From: Halalkalirubrum salinum
GTDB taxonomy: Archaea > Halobacteriota > Halobacteria > Halobacteriales > Haloferacaceae
DNA: 64,000 nt
Direction of reading: 5' to 3'
NCBI RefSeq assembly: GCF_005543295.1
Contig: NZ_SRSG01000059.1
Span: forward strand, 75,247-139,246
Shown: in pieces, positions 25,244 through 35,040 of the stretch
Layout of the letters: each line of letters opens with the position of its first letter
How positions within the stretch are numbered: the first letter of the stretch is position 1
Notes under the pieces: model-generated
Databases searched by the model: none
Told to the model about the DNA's origin: nothing
Seen by the model: the letters and a program-made list of their open reading frames with translations, nothing else
Made by a program: the position numbers and the translations under genes

Positions 25244-27532
25244 TCACCGATCGTCGAACCGAAACACAAACCGAGCGCCACCACTGTCGCTTTCGGTGAT
25301 CGTCACGTCCCACCCGTGCGCGTCAGCAATCCGTTTTATGATCGCCAATCCAAGCCCAGTCCCATCGTTATCGGTCGTGTATCCCGTTTCGAACACCTTC
25401 GAGCGCAGTTCGGGATCGATCCCGGGACCATCATCCTCGAAAAAAAATCCGTCTTTATCCGGCAGCGAGCCGACAGTCACCGTGACAGTTGCTCCTGCAT
25501 GTTCGATTGCGTCGCCGGGCGGAGCCCGGTTGCCCGTAGAACCGTGTTCCACGCTGTTGCGAACGAGATTTTCAAAGAGCTCAGTGATCCGGCCGGGATC
25601 GGCGTCGAATTCGATCGAATCCGTAACCGAAAGCGTCGCATCTTCGGTCTCCACGTTCGCCCACGCCCGCCGTACGATCGTCTCTAAGTCGACCGGAATG
25701 GCCTCGTTGATCGCCGATCCCTTCCGCGCGAGCAACAGTAGGTCAGAGACAAGCGAGTCCATCCGCTCGATCGCCTCGGCGGCCTGCGTGAGGTGGTCGG
25801 TCTTTCCGGTGGTGAGCGCCAACTCGATGTAGCCGCTCGCGACATTGATCGGGTTTCGGAGGTCGTGGCTGACGATCCCGGCGAACTCGTCAAGTCGTTC
25901 GTTTTGGGTTCGAAGCTCCTCCTCGCGCTGTTTTTGTTCTGTAATATCCGTGTATATTGCGTAGCCGCTGACGTTCGCCTCACCCAACTGCAGCGGGATC
26001 ACATGTAACAAAAAGTGTCGGGGACCGTCGGCAGTCTGGCGAGTGACCGCGGCTTTAACACTCTCACCGGACTGCAGTTTCTGGTTGAATTGATCGGCCT
26101 CTTCGCGGTTCGCCTGCCCGTCGGCCGGCAGTACGTAGTCGTCGATGCTCTCGCCGCGAACTGTTGATTCCGGGTAGCCGAACGTCTCCTCGAAGGCGGC
26201 GTTCGTCCGTCGGACGATCGGTTCGTCGTCGACAAATTCGAAGGCGATAGCCGCATCCGGGATGTTCGCAAACAGCGCCGCGAGCCGATCGTGTTCGGCG
26301 TTTCGTTTTCGCTCGCTGATGATTCGCTCGATCGTCTCGCGGACGTGCATCGCGAGCAACTCCGTGAGTTCGAGGTCTCGCTGATCAAAATCAGCCGTGC
26401 TGGTCGAAACCGCCTGGAACACACCAAACTCACCGATCGGGACGCTGATCCCCGAACGATACTCGTCTTTGGCTGGTTCGGACTTCTCGGACTCGGAGAC
26501 GCTTTCGACGATCTTCGACTGGCCGGTCCGGTGGGTCCACCCGGCGAGCCCCTCGCTGATGTGCATCCGCCGCGCGTCGTCAGGTTCGGCATCCGACGAG
26601 TAAGCGGCAGGAACGAGGTACTCGCCCTCTACGCGCATCACTGCACAGCGAGCGAGCGAGAGGATCTCTTCGGCAATTTCGGCCATCTTCTCGAAGGCAG
26701 TCTGCTCGTCGGCGATCGTCGCCAGCTCGGCGGCACCGCTTTGGAGCCGCTCGATTCGAAAGCGGCTTTCACGGAGTGCGTCCTCCGACTCGATCCGCGA
26801 TAGCGTCGCGGTCACGTATCCGACAAGCAGTTCAGTCAGCTCGAGATCCCATTCGGTGAACGCGTCCGGTTCGGTCGAGATCACCTGAAATACGCCGAAC
26901 TCGCCGATCGGGACGCTGATTCCCGATCGGTACGTTCCGTGCGTCGGATTCGCCTCGGTGTCCGCGGTGAAATCGCTCACGAGCGACGATTTTCCCGTCC
27001 GAAACGTCTTGCCCATCATTCCATAATCGAGCGGTTGGGGCTCTTCGTCCCTGTGGGTGGTGATCTTCGGTACGAACTGGTCGTCTTCGACGATCGCGAG
27101 AAAACACTGCTCAAACGCGAGCACCTGCTTTGCGACGCGTGCAGTTCGCTCGAACAACTCCTCGCGGGATTGTGTCGAAACGAGTTCCGTCGCAGCCTCG
27201 TGAAGCGCACCGATGCGGGACCGCTCGGGGCGATCGTTTCGGATCGCGACCTGGTCGACGATGGCGGCGGGGTTGTCTAACCGCGTGAATCCGTCAATGC
27301 GGTATGTGCGATCAATGTCAGTCGGGTCGGTGTCCGCACAGTACACGATCGGAGTCTCGACATCGGTCTTGATCAGCTCTGTGGTGACGACACAGTCAAC
27401 GCGAACGAGCGTCGACCGATCGATCGGACAGTCCGCTGAAAGCACTGTGTAGCGCTGCTCAAGTTGCGTTTTGAGACGCTGTTTGGCTGGTTCCGACGCG
27501 ACAAGAAGCACGCGCGTGGTGCCATCGGACAT
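25244..27532 (-). CDS. Hybrid sensor histidine kinase: pseudo-receiver, GAF, GAF, PAS, HisKA, HATPase
   Basis: A 762-residue cytoplasmic kinase. Residues 1-100 have a receiver-like fold (VLLVASEPAKQRL), but the acidic pair is Ser-Glu and the phospho-Asp position reads Thr, so it is probably not phosphorylated. Two similar GAF domains (about 125-265 and 280-415) both contain the phrase SGISVPIGEFGVFQ. A PAS domain (about 430-540), a HisKA phospho-His near residue 555 (VSHDLRNPINVASG) and an HATPase with DDGPGID and GTGLGLAI follow. It has no membrane segment. A response regulator is encoded at 57162, but no link is shown. Confidence 0.92.
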   Translation of the reverse strand: MSDGTTRVLLVASEPAKQRLKTQLEQRYTVLSADCPIDRSTLVRVDCVVTTELIKTDVETPIVYCADTDPTDIDRTYRIDGFTRLDNPAAIVDQVAIRNDRPERSRIGALHEAATELVSTQSREELFERTARVAKQVLAFEQCFLAIVEDDQFVPKITTHRDEEPQPLDYGMMGKTFRTGKSSLVSDFTADTEANPTHGTYRSGISVPIGEFGVFQVISTEPDAFTEWDLELTELLVGYVTATLSRIESEDALRESRFRIERLQSGAAELATIADEQTAFEKMAEIAEEILSLARCAVMRVEGEYLVPAAYSSDAEPDDARRMHISEGLAGWTHRTGQSKIVESVSESEKSEPAKDEYRSGISVPIGEFGVFQAVSTSTADFDQRDLELTELLAMHVRETIERIISERKRNAEHDRLAALFANIPDAAIAFEFVDDEPIVRRTNAAFEETFGYPESTVRGESIDDYVLPADGQANREEADQFNQKLQSGESVKAAVTRQTADGPRHFLLHVIPLQLGEANVSGYAIYTDITEQKQREEELRTQNERLDEFAGIVSHDLRNPINVASGYIELALTTGKTDHLTQAAEAIERMDSLVSDLLLLARKGSAINEAIPVDLETIVRRAWANVETEDATLSVTDSIEFDADPGRITELFENLVRNSVEHGSTGNRAPPGDAIEHAGATVTVTVGSLPDKDGFFFEDDGPGIDPELRSKVFETGYTTDNDGTGLGLAIIKRIADAHGWDVTITESDSGGARFVFRFDDR

Positions 27533-27692
27533 GTAGGTTCCCTTACGAGAGTGACCGATGAGAAGAACGTTTATAATCGTTTCGTCCGCTTTCACGATGT
27601 TGAGAATTGGAGCAGCTTACGGGGTGCTGAACCAGCGCAGGAGGATCGTCACCTCGAAAGTTCTTTGCACGCTGATGAGCCAAAGAGAGATA

Positions 27693-30461
27693 ATGAGCAC
27701 GTTAGCGGAGGAATATCGCCTCGAGTACTTCGCGGAGGAAGGCTTCGAACGAAAGGAGTGTTCCTCCTGTGGAGCGCATTTTTGGACTCGTGATCACGAT
27801 CGCGAGCTCTGCGGAGAACCGCCCTGTGAGGACTACAGTTTCATCGACAACCCGGGCTTCGACGAGTCGTTCTCGCTCACCGAGATGCGCGAGGCGTTCC
27901 TCTCGTACTTCGAAGACAACGGCCATACTCGCATCGACCCCTACCCAGTCGCGGCAAACCGCTGGCGTGACGATGTGTTGTTGACACAGGCGTCGATTTA
28001 CGACTTCCAGCCGCTGGTCACCTCTGGGCAGACGCCGCCGCCGGCGAACCCGCTTGCGATCTCCCAGCCGTGTATCCGGATGCAGGATATCGACAACGTC
28101 GGGAAAACCGGCCGTCACACGATGGCCTTCGAGATGATGGCCCACCACGCGTTCAACGTTCGTGAGGACGCAGACGACGAGTACGCCTACGAGGGCGAGG
28201 TGTACTGGAAGAGCGAGACGGTTCGCTACTGTGACGGGCTGTTCGAATCACTCGGGGCAGATCTCGAAGAGATCACCTACATCGAAGATCCGTGGGTCGG
28301 CGGCGGCAACGCCGGGCCAGCGATCGAGGTCATCTACCGCGGCGCGGAACTCGCCACCCTCGTCTTCATGTGCATGGAACAGGACCCAGACGGCGAGTAC
28401 GAGATGAAAGACGGCAACCGCTACTCGTACATGGACACCTACATCGTCGACACCGGCTACGGGCTCGAACGGTGGACCTGGATGAGCCAGGGAACACCGA
28501 CCGTGTACGAGGCCGTCTATCCCGAGACGATCAGGTTCCTCAAAAATCACGCTGGAATCGAACACACTGACGGGGAAGAGCAACTCATCCATCGCGCCGC
28601 TAAGCTCGCCGGGCGGATGGACATTGACGAAGCAGAGGACATGGAATCTGCTCGCGGTGACATCGCCGAAAAGCTCGACGTGCCGGTCGATGAGCTCGAA
28701 GCGCTGATGGAGCCGCTCGAAGACATTTACGCGATCGCTGACCACTGCCGGACGCTCGCGTACATGTTCGGCGATGGCATCGTCCCCTCGAACGTCTCGA
28801 CTGGCTACCTCGCTCGGATGGTGCTTCGGCGGACGAAACGGCTCGTCGAGAGCGTCGGAGTCGACGCGCCGCTCGACGAACTGGTCGACATGCAGGCCGA
28901 ACGCCTCGGCTACGAGAATCGCGACACGATCCGCGAAATCGTCCGAAGTGAGGTTCAAAAATACGAAAAAACGCTCGAACGCGGCGGCCGGAAAGTCGAG
29001 GCGCTGGCCGACGAGTACGCCGCAAGCGGCGAGGCGATTCCGCTCGACGAACTGATCGAGCTGTATGATTCCCACGGCATCCAGCCGGACATGGTCGAAG
29101 AAATCGCCGAAGAGCGGGGTGCCACCGTCGAGATTCCCGACGACTTCCACTCGCTCGTCGCTGCCAGACACGACGACGCCGGCGGAGCCGCAAGCCGGAC
29201 GGAGGAAGACGATCGCGTCGCAGACCTCCCCGAGACAGAGAAGCTGTACTACGACAACCAACAGCGCACGGAGTTCGAGGCCGTCGTGCTCGACGTCTTC
29301 GAGCGCGAGGATGGCTACGACGTGGTGCTCGACCAGACGATGTTCTACCCCGAAGGCGGTGGGCAACCGGCCGATCACGGGACACTTGTCACCGACGACG
29401 TCACCGCCGAGGTGACAGATGTCCAGCTCGTCGACGACGTGATCCTGCATCGGACCGATCGCGACCCCGGCACCGGCGAGTTCGTCCGCGGGTACGTTGC
29501 TGGCGATCGCCGCCGCCAACTCATGCGACACCACACCGCGACGCACGTTATCGGCTACGCAGCCCGACAGACCCTCGGCGAGCACATTCGACAGGCCGGC
29601 GCACAAAAAGGGACGACAAGCTCGCGGCTCGACGTTCGCCACTACGAGCGGATCACCCGCGAAGAAATAAAAGAGATCGAGGCGGTCGCAAACCGGATCG
29701 TTCGTGAGAACATTGCTGTTACCCAGGAGTGGCCCCACCGAAACGACGCCGAAGCTGAATACGGATTTGACCTCTATCAGGGTGGTATCCCGCCGGGAAC
29801 GAACATCCGGCTGATCCACGTCGGCGACGATGTCCAGGCCTGTGGTGGAACCCACGTCGATCGGACCGGCGATATCGGCGCGATCAAGATCCTGAAAACA
29901 GAACCCGTTCAGGATGGCGTCGAGCGGATCGTCTTCGCAGCCGGGGATGCAGCGATCGAAACCACCCAGCGAACCGAAGACGCGCTCTACGACGCCGCGG
30001 ACGTGTTGGACGTTGATCCACTCGATGTCCCAGAGACTGCTGAGCGCTTTTTCACCGAGTGGAAAGCTCGGGGCAAGGAGATTGACCGACTCACCGAAGA
30101 GCTTGCGGCCGCCCGAGCCGCAAGCGGCGACGACGAGGTGACGATCGACGGCACGCCAGTCGTTATTCGCCGTGTCGACAGCGATCCCGATGAGCTGCGG
30201 GCGATGGCGAACGCGATCGTCGACGATGGAACCGTTGCGGTGCTTGGCTCCGGTGCAGGCGGCAGTGCACAGTTCGTGGTTGGCGCACCGGAAGCATCTG
30301 GAATCAACGCCGGCGAGGTCGTAAGCCAACTTGCCGCGATGGTTGGCGGCGGTGGTGGTGGCCCGCCAGACTTCGCACAGGGGGGAGGGCCGGACGTTGA
30401 CGCGCTCGATGACGCGCTCGAAAGCGCCGAAGAGGTGCTCGCGCGTCTCCTCGACGCATAG
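27693..30461 (+). CDS. alaS: Alanyl-tRNA synthetase
   Basis: A 922-residue class II enzyme of the archaeal type. The N-terminus begins [18 protein letters not shown] with a Cys cluster ([15 protein letters not shown]). The catalytic core follows ([28 protein letters not shown]). The editing domain has [13 protein letters not shown] and the distal [13 protein letters not shown], and the C-terminus is Gly-rich ([15 protein letters not shown]). An ATG six codons upstream (27675) is also possible, but homologues start near 27693. A long open frame on the opposite strand is a shadow. Confidence 0.95.
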   Translation: MSTLAEEYRLEYFAEEGFERKECSSCGAHFWTRDHDRELCGEPPCEDYSFIDNPGFDESFSLTEMREAFLSYFEDNGHTRIDPYPVAANRWRDDVLLTQASIYDFQPLVTSGQTPPPANPLAISQPCIRMQDIDNVGKTGRHTMAFEMMAHHAFNVREDADDEYAYEGEVYWKSETVRYCDGLFESLGADLEEITYIEDPWVGGGNAGPAIEVIYRGAELATLVFMCMEQDPDGEYEMKDGNRYSYMDTYIVDTGYGLERWTWMSQGTPTVYEAVYPETIRFLKNHAGIEHTDGEEQLIHRAAKLAGRMDIDEAEDMESARGDIAEKLDVPVDELEALMEPLEDIYAIADHCRTLAYMFGDGIVPSNVSTGYLARMVLRRTKRLVESVGVDAPLDELVDMQAERLGYENRDTIREIVRSEVQKYEKTLERGGRKVEALADEYAASGEAIPLDELIELYDSHGIQPDMVEEIAEERGATVEIPDDFHSLVAARHDDAGGAASRTEEDDRVADLPETEKLYYDNQQRTEFEAVVLDVFEREDGYDVVLDQTMFYPEGGGQPADHGTLVTDDVTAEVTDVQLVDDVILHRTDRDPGTGEFVRGYVAGDRRRQLMRHHTATHVIGYAARQTLGEHIRQAGAQKGTTSSRLDVRHYERITREEIKEIEAVANRIVRENIAVTQEWPHRNDAEAEYGFDLYQGGIPPGTNIRLIHVGDDVQACGGTHVDRTGDIGAIKILKTEPVQDGVERIVFAAGDAAIETTQRTEDALYDAADVLDVDPLDVPETAERFFTEWKARGKEIDRLTEELAAARAASGDDEVTIDGTPVVIRRVDSDPDELRAMANAIVDDGTVAVLGSGAGGSAQFVVGAPEASGINAGEVVSQLAAMVGGGGGGPPDFAQGGGPDVDALDDALESAEEVLARLLDA

Positions 30462-30483
30462 CCCCGCACAGCACTTCGCTTCC

Positions 30484-31281
30484 ATGCCAACGGTCCAATC
30501 GAACGGTGCAACCCTGTACTACGAGGCCAGCGACGGTATCGACGAGCGTACTGACCGCGCGGATGATCCGGTCGTCTTTCTTGGCGAGATCGGCCTCGGC
30601 GTGTGGGCGTGGAGTTGGCAACACGACGCACTAACGGGGCCATTTCGGACGATCGCCTACGACACTCGCGGCTGTGGGCGATCGAGCGCACCAACGGGTC
30701 CGTTCACGATCGATGATCTCGTCGCCGACCTCGTCGAAGTGCTCCGGGCGGCAAACGTCCAGCGGGCACATCTCATCGGCTGTGGGCTCGGCTCGGCGAC
30801 GGCAATGCAGGCGGCCGCGGACACGAACCGAGTGCGATCGCTTACTCTCATCGGTGCTGCGAGCACCGGCGACGCGTACGATCTCCGCCACCTCCGTGCA
30901 TCTCCCGATGACGAGACGGCGATTCGGGAGACGACCCGATCGGCCGTCTCAGCTACTTTCGCCGAAGAGACACCGACTGCGATCGACGACATCGTCAACA
31001 TGCGCGCCGACGAAGATGCGCCGCTCAGTGTGTGGGACGACCTCGTTGCCGCGCTCGAAACGTACGATCCCGGGCCACTCTACGAGGTAACTGTGCCGAC
31101 GCTCGTCGTCCACGGCAGCGAGGACGCGATCGTTCCGATTGAGGCTGGCCGCTCGCTGGCCGACGCACTTCCTCGCGGAGAGTTTTTCGGCGTCGATGGG
31201 GCTGGTCACTTTCCACAGATCGAGCAACCACAGGCGGTGGCCGATCGGCTGTTTGGCTTTCTCGTGGCCAGCGATGAGTGA
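30484..31281 (+). CDS. Alpha/beta-hydrolase fold protein lacking the nucleophile
   Basis: A 265-residue alpha/beta-hydrolase with clear fold landmarks: VFLGEIGLGVWAWSWQ, the DTRGCGRSSAP strand-turn, and a cap region. Also present are an acid-containing strand (LVVHGSEDAIVP) and the histidine loop (GAGHFPQIEQP). At the nucleophile elbow, where G-x-S-x-G is expected, it reads LIGCGLGSA, so the Ser position is Gly (Cys precedes it by one residue). Classical hydrolase activity is therefore unlikely unless the neighbouring Cys substitutes. It follows alaS by 22 bases and may be co-transcribed. Confidence 0.82.
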   Translation: MPTVQSNGATLYYEASDGIDERTDRADDPVVFLGEIGLGVWAWSWQHDALTGPFRTIAYDTRGCGRSSAPTGPFTIDDLVADLVEVLRAANVQRAHLIGCGLGSATAMQAAADTNRVRSLTLIGAASTGDAYDLRHLRASPDDETAIRETTRSAVSATFAEETPTAIDDIVNMRADEDAPLSVWDDLVAALETYDPGPLYEVTVPTLVVHGSEDAIVPIEAGRSLADALPRGEFFGVDGAGHFPQIEQPQAVADRLFGFLVASDE

Positions 31282-31306
31282 CTGCCGGTCACACCGAGAA
31301 CAACTG

Positions 31307-31960
31307 TCAGTCGGCACCGAACCGCGCAGCGAGACTCGCAGAGAAATCCGTGAGGTAGATTCCGCCCCAGATCGCGACGATGAGTCCGCCGATGCTGTTG
31401 AAAAGGAGGTCCTTGAGCGTGTCTGTTGCGCCGTATTGGATCAACACCGACTGCAGCCCCACTGCCCCAGACACGATCACGAGAGTGAACTCAAGTAGCT
31501 CCCAGAGAACGCCAAACGCAAGAATAAAAATCAGGATGACGATCGGCATAAACCTCGGCGGGATATGAACCGTGTCGGAGTGTAGTTCCATCGCCCGCAC
31601 AGTCGCGTAGCCGGCAGCGGCGACAACCGATGCCGACAGTGCATGAGTCATATGATCCCACCACCAGATCTGCACGTAGAGGTTCACGTTGGCGCCGGGA
31701 ATGCCGGCGGTACCGATCGTATGCAAAAAGGCGGCGCTCGTGATCCAAAGCGTCAGTCTCGGGTCCATCGGCAACCCATAGTCACGCTCAAGAATCTTCG
31801 GGAGCTGCGTAACGGTGAGTGCGACGATCGAGTTGACGATCACTCCGATGCTGCCGCGTTCGAGCCCGATGAAAAACAATCCGACCAGACACAGCTCCAT
31901 ACCGTATGAGAGCTGCTGCTGTCGTCGTTTGGACAATCGAAGAGAGCCAAATCGGGTCAT
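31307..31960 (-). CDS. DUF2238/YjdF-like membrane protein
   Basis: A 217-residue membrane protein with about six helices. The pair WWWDHMTHALSASVVAAAG and FGVLWELLEF resembles the WD-x2-H and E-x2-E motifs of the DUF2238 (YjdF) family, whose function is unknown. The start is the ATG at 31960, which overlaps the TGA of the upstream gene by four bases, so the two are translated as an operon. The longer frame upstream merely overlaps that partner gene. Confidence 0.75.
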   Translation of the reverse strand: MTRFGSLRLSKRRQQQLSYGMELCLVGLFFIGLERGSIGVIVNSIVALTVTQLPKILERDYGLPMDPRLTLWITSAAFLHTIGTAGIPGANVNLYVQIWWWDHMTHALSASVVAAAGYATVRAMELHSDTVHIPPRFMPIVILIFILAFGVLWELLEFTLVIVSGAVGLQSVLIQYGATDTLKDLLFNSIGGLIVAIWGGIYLTDFSASLAARFGAD

Positions 31961-32565
31961 GATTCCTCGAAAATCTCGGATTTCACCGACGACGGGAGCC
32001 GGTCCCTTGCAGAGACGAACCGCCGAAAATACCCCGCGAAGATCAGCCCTGCACCGATTCCTGCGATCATCGAGTAGAAGAACTCGAGCATCAACGCCTC
32101 GTTTGTGATCACGAATGGTCGCGAAAAGACTACGTCGAACCCCCAGCGAACGAGCGCCCACAGGCCCGCGGCAGCCATGCTCGAGGCGGCCACGAGGATG
32201 ATCGCAAAACCTGTCGAGAACCGGACCGCAGTAAACGACTGTAATTCGACCGCGACCACGAGTCCGATCGCCGCGACTGCCAGGTACGTCCACACCGGAC
32301 CGGTGAACAGCTCGGTTCCAATCGCTAATCCTAACACCGGCAGCGCTGCCAGTACAAGCACCTCCCACGGAAGCATCACGTACCACGATCGGTACGCAAT
32401 CGGCGGGACGATCGCCAACGCTGTAACGACCAACGAGAACGCCGACCAGAGGAACCGACCCGTCAAGACCTCACCAGACCAGACAGCAAGAAGCACGAGC
32501 ACCACCAGCCACGAGAGCGCCGCGTTCCGGCGGCTGTCGGCGAGAACGTTGTCGATCGCACTCAT
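31957..32565 (-). CDS. Polytopic membrane protein, operon partner of the DUF2238-like gene
   Basis: A 202-residue hydrophobic protein with about six membrane segments (VLVLLAVWSGEVLTG, FSLVVTALAIVPPIAY and onward) and a short basic C-terminal tail. A conserved-looking NEALMLEFFYSMIAGIG segment precedes the last helix. It shares general organisation with the gene that follows it and overlaps that gene by ATGA. The two may form a heteromeric membrane complex. The function is unknown. Confidence 0.68.
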   Translation of the reverse strand: MSAIDNVLADSRRNAALSWLVVLVLLAVWSGEVLTGRFLWSAFSLVVTALAIVPPIAYRSWYVMLPWEVLVLAALPVLGLAIGTELFTGPVWTYLAVAAIGLVVAVELQSFTAVRFSTGFAIILVAASSMAAAGLWALVRWGFDVVFSRPFVITNEALMLEFFYSMIAGIGAGLIFAGYFRRFVSARDRLPSSVKSEIFEES

Positions 32566-32635
32566 ACGCGCTTGGTAGCCACCCGAAACAGGTAAATCGG
32601 CCGGTCAAGAGAGCTATGCGCCACTGCACAAGCGA

Positions 32636-33637
32636 TCACAGCGCGAGGTAGGCGGCTCCGTACCCGACGAGGGCGATCGTCGTGCCGGCAAGCGCCGTAA
32701 CAATAGCGGTCAACGCCGGGGTCGACCACCCGATGAAGAACTTCGTCCGCATCGAGCGAAGCGATCTGCCACGTGGCGATCGCCGTTTCGATCGTAGCCA
32801 CGACACCGTCCCACAGAGGATGCCAACCAAGAGAATCGAGAACACGAAGTGATACGACACTTCGAGTGTCGGCGGGACCAGTACGATCGCCGCGAGGCTG
32901 TAGGTAGCCCCGATCGACGCGCTCGGATCCGAGTGGATCCACAGCGACCAACCCGCGACGTGTGCGAACGCGAGAACGGCCGCCCAGATGATCGCAAGCT
33001 CGATCGAAAACGCTGCAAGGAGGTGCAGCGTCGGGTCGGTGTGCAACATCACCCGCGTGCCAACGGCGGCGACGTCGAACGGATACAGGAGCCACGGCGG
33101 CTCGCCAGTGACCAGATCGCCCCACGGATGGCTCGCGAGCCCGATGATCGCCGCAAGTGCGATTGCTAGCGGCGACAGGTCGGTTCGTCGTCGTGCGGCG
33201 ATCGCGATCGCTGCGCCGCCGAGTGCGAACGCACTCATCACGAGTGCGCCGACCGGCCCGCTCACAGCGGTTGCGACGACGACAAGCCCTCCAAGCGTAA
33301 CGGTCCCGAGCAGGCGGCTCCTGTCGATCGACTGATGCCCAGCCCCTCGAGAGACGAGCAGCGCGAACGCGGGTGCGGCAACGGCCGCAATCACGATCGA
33401 ATGCGTCATTGCGCGGTGGACGCCCTCACTAGCGGCCCAAAAGACCGTTGGGTCCGCCCCGATCAGCAGCTGACCGGCGTCGACCGTCGCAACCGCGTAC
33501 ACGATATCGACGTCCGGAAGTGCCCCGAACGCCCCTGCGAGGACGCCGAAGGCGAGCGACCGCTCGCTTGACCAACCGAACCGGTTGGCACAGACCGCAG
33601 CGATCGCAAACGCGAGGAGGGCGTGACCGATAAACAC
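32636..33637 (-). CDS. YdjM/DUF457-like membrane-bound metal-dependent hydrolase
   Basis: A 333-residue membrane protein beginning with the YdjM-type N-terminus (FIGHALLAFAIAA). Conserved polar motifs follow: GAFGALPDVDIVYAV, GVHRAMTHSIVI and IGLASHPWGDLVTGE. These His/Asp positions are the presumed metal ligands of this uncharacterised hydrolase family. The GTG at 33637 is chosen because a minus-strand CTTATT (33667-33662) lies 25-30 nt upstream; the longer frame crosses tandem repeats. It is divergent from a GATase gene. Confidence 0.8.
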   Translation of the reverse strand: MFIGHALLAFAIAAVCANRFGWSSERSLAFGVLAGAFGALPDVDIVYAVATVDAGQLLIGADPTVFWAASEGVHRAMTHSIVIAAVAAPAFALLVSRGAGHQSIDRSRLLGTVTLGGLVVVATAVSGPVGALVMSAFALGGAAIAIAARRRTDLSPLAIALAAIIGLASHPWGDLVTGEPPWLLYPFDVAAVGTRVMLHTDPTLHLLAAFSIELAIIWAAVLAFAHVAGWSLWIHSDPSASIGATYSLAAIVLVPPTLEVSYHFVFSILLVGILCGTVSWLRSKRRSPRGRSLRSMRTKFFIGWSTPALTAIVTALAGTTIALVGYGAAYLAL

Positions 33638-33701
33638 GGCGGCTATAAACGGTGCACACGAATAAGCGCCTCGCAAGTGACGTGATTCCGTGGCTCCCAG
33701 A

Positions 33702-33815
33702 GTCAATGTGGCTGTCTGAGCGATCGCAGGGATTGCAGAATCAACGCGGGAATCTAAGCGATCGCTGGCCCACAAGAATCAACATGGCTGTCTGAGCGAT
33801 CGCTGGCCCACAAGA
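33702..33815. repeat. 38-bp tandem array between divergent genes
   Basis: Three contiguous 38-bp units (33702-33739, 33740-33777, 33778-33815) share the core (G/T)CT(G/A)AGCGATCGC and an A/G-rich end. Units two and three agree over their last 24 bp, while units one and three agree in their first part (TGGCTGTCTGAGCGATCGC). Unlike the other arrays it lies upstream of both flanking genes, so it is not derived from a gene 3' end. Confidence 0.85.
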
Positions 33816-33880
33816 CTGCCAACACGCGTAGCGGCCGCAAGGCATTTACTCACGAGCGGTAGATGAACATAGCATATAAT

Positions 33881-34621
33881 ATGAAACCGCGATTCGCGCT
33901 GTTGAACGCCGCCCACGGGGGCGACAACACCCGACGGAACTTCCGCCGGGAGCTGGACGCTGATCTCGTCGAATTCAACGTGACTGAGGGAGAACGACCG
34001 AGGGGATTTGACTACGACGGCGTTGTCGTCACTGGCTCGCGATCGTCTGTCTACTGGGACGAGCCGTGGATCGACCCGCTGGTCGAGTACGTCGCTGATG
34101 CAGCCGATCATGGCTTGCCAATTCTCGGGGTCTGTTACGGCCATCAGGTGCTCGCAGAAGCGCTCGGCGGCCACGTCGCGGCAATGGATGGCTTCGAGAT
34201 CGGCTACAACACGATCGAACGGCTCACCGATGACGAACTGTTTGACGGACTGGAGCGTGAGTTCACCGCCTTTACGACTCACGGCGACGCAGTCGTTGAA
34301 TTGCCGCCAGGCTCACAGGCGATCGCCCAAAACGAGTATGGCATTCACGCGTTCCGCCGCGGGCACTGCTTCGGCGTCCAGTTCCACCCTGAGTACGACA
34401 TGCAGACCGCTCGGACGGTAACCGAGGGGAAAAAAGAGCGAATTGCGGCCGATCGGGTTGCACAGACCCTCGAAGAGATCACGCCCGAGAACTACGCGGC
34501 TGCCTGCGAGGCGAAGGTTATTTTCGACAATTTCACCGAGTACGTCCGATCGCTTACCGACGCAGATACAATGACACGCGAACGTGCGGCGATCGAGGAC
34601 AGCACGAACGCGGGCGCTTAA
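33881..34621 (+). CDS. Class I glutamine amidotransferase domain protein (GMP-synthase-like)
   Basis: A 246-residue GATase with the catalytic triad in context: nucleophile Cys in GVCYGHQVL, and His-Glu in GVQFHPEYD. The oxyanion strand GVVVTGSRSSVYWDEPW is typical of stand-alone GATase-1 proteins whose substrate is unknown. They may act in gamma-glutamyl metabolism. The ATG at 33881 (MKPRFALLNAAHGG) is preferred to one six codons upstream because homologues start there. A related protein is encoded at 49355-50023. Confidence 0.88.
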   Translation: MKPRFALLNAAHGGDNTRRNFRRELDADLVEFNVTEGERPRGFDYDGVVVTGSRSSVYWDEPWIDPLVEYVADAADHGLPILGVCYGHQVLAEALGGHVAAMDGFEIGYNTIERLTDDELFDGLEREFTAFTTHGDAVVELPPGSQAIAQNEYGIHAFRRGHCFGVQFHPEYDMQTARTVTEGKKERIAADRVAQTLEEITPENYAAACEAKVIFDNFTEYVRSLTDADTMTRERAAIEDSTNAGA

Positions 34622-34646
34622 GTATCCGTCCGCCCGAGTACCGCTG

Positions 34647-35006
34647 ATGGGAATTGATCCGAACTTCGACGCGAACCGCGACCGAGCCGACGACGAGGAT
34701 CTGCTGAAGTTCACCGAGGCGGGTGTCGAGTTCGATTCAGATGTCGACGTGTGGGGACCGATCGAACCACCCGAGAAGCTTGGCATTCACGGCACTCACG
34801 TTGCGGTCGACTATGACATCTGTTTGGCCGACGGGGCCTGTCTGGAAAACTGTCCGGTGGACGTGTTCACGTGGGTCGAGACGCCCGACCACCCCGAGAG
34901 CGAAAAGAAGGTTGAACCAACCCGCGAGGATCAGTGTATCGACTGTATGCTCTGTGTTGATATCTGTCCGGTCGACGCGATCGACGTGGACGCAAGCCGA
35001 AAGTAG
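34647..35006 (+). CDS. Seven-iron-type ferredoxin with N-terminal extension
   Basis: A 119-residue ferredoxin. After a 45-residue acidic extension it carries a first cluster motif C-x5-C-x3-CP (CLADGACLENCP), a spacer with DHPESEKK, and a second motif C-x2-C-x2-C-x3-CP (CIDCMLCVDICP). The first motif is typical of a [3Fe-4S] or variant site, the second of a [4Fe-4S] cluster. The GIHGTHVAVDYD lead-in matches haloarchaeal members. CTTAAGTA at about 34618-34625 is a well-placed TATA-like element. It probably serves as a soluble electron carrier. Confidence 0.9.
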   Translation: MGIDPNFDANRDRADDEDLLKFTEAGVEFDSDVDVWGPIEPPEKLGIHGTHVAVDYDICLADGACLENCPVDVFTWVETPDHPESEKKVEPTREDQCIDCMLCVDICPVDAIDVDASRK

Positions 35007-35040
35007 CCTCCCGAATCGGCCTGCACGCAGACTGTGGCGC

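Noticed and set aside
28248-30485. 745-codon open frame on the strand opposite alaS
   Set aside because: It mirrors a real, well-conserved alaS gene. Long antisense frames arise from the G+C-rich codon pattern, and the translated product has no recognisable domain.
33740-33777. Coding extension of the YdjM-like gene through the 38-bp array
   Set aside because: The longer frame reads through repeats with no family similarity, and a TATA-like element precedes the GTG at 33637.
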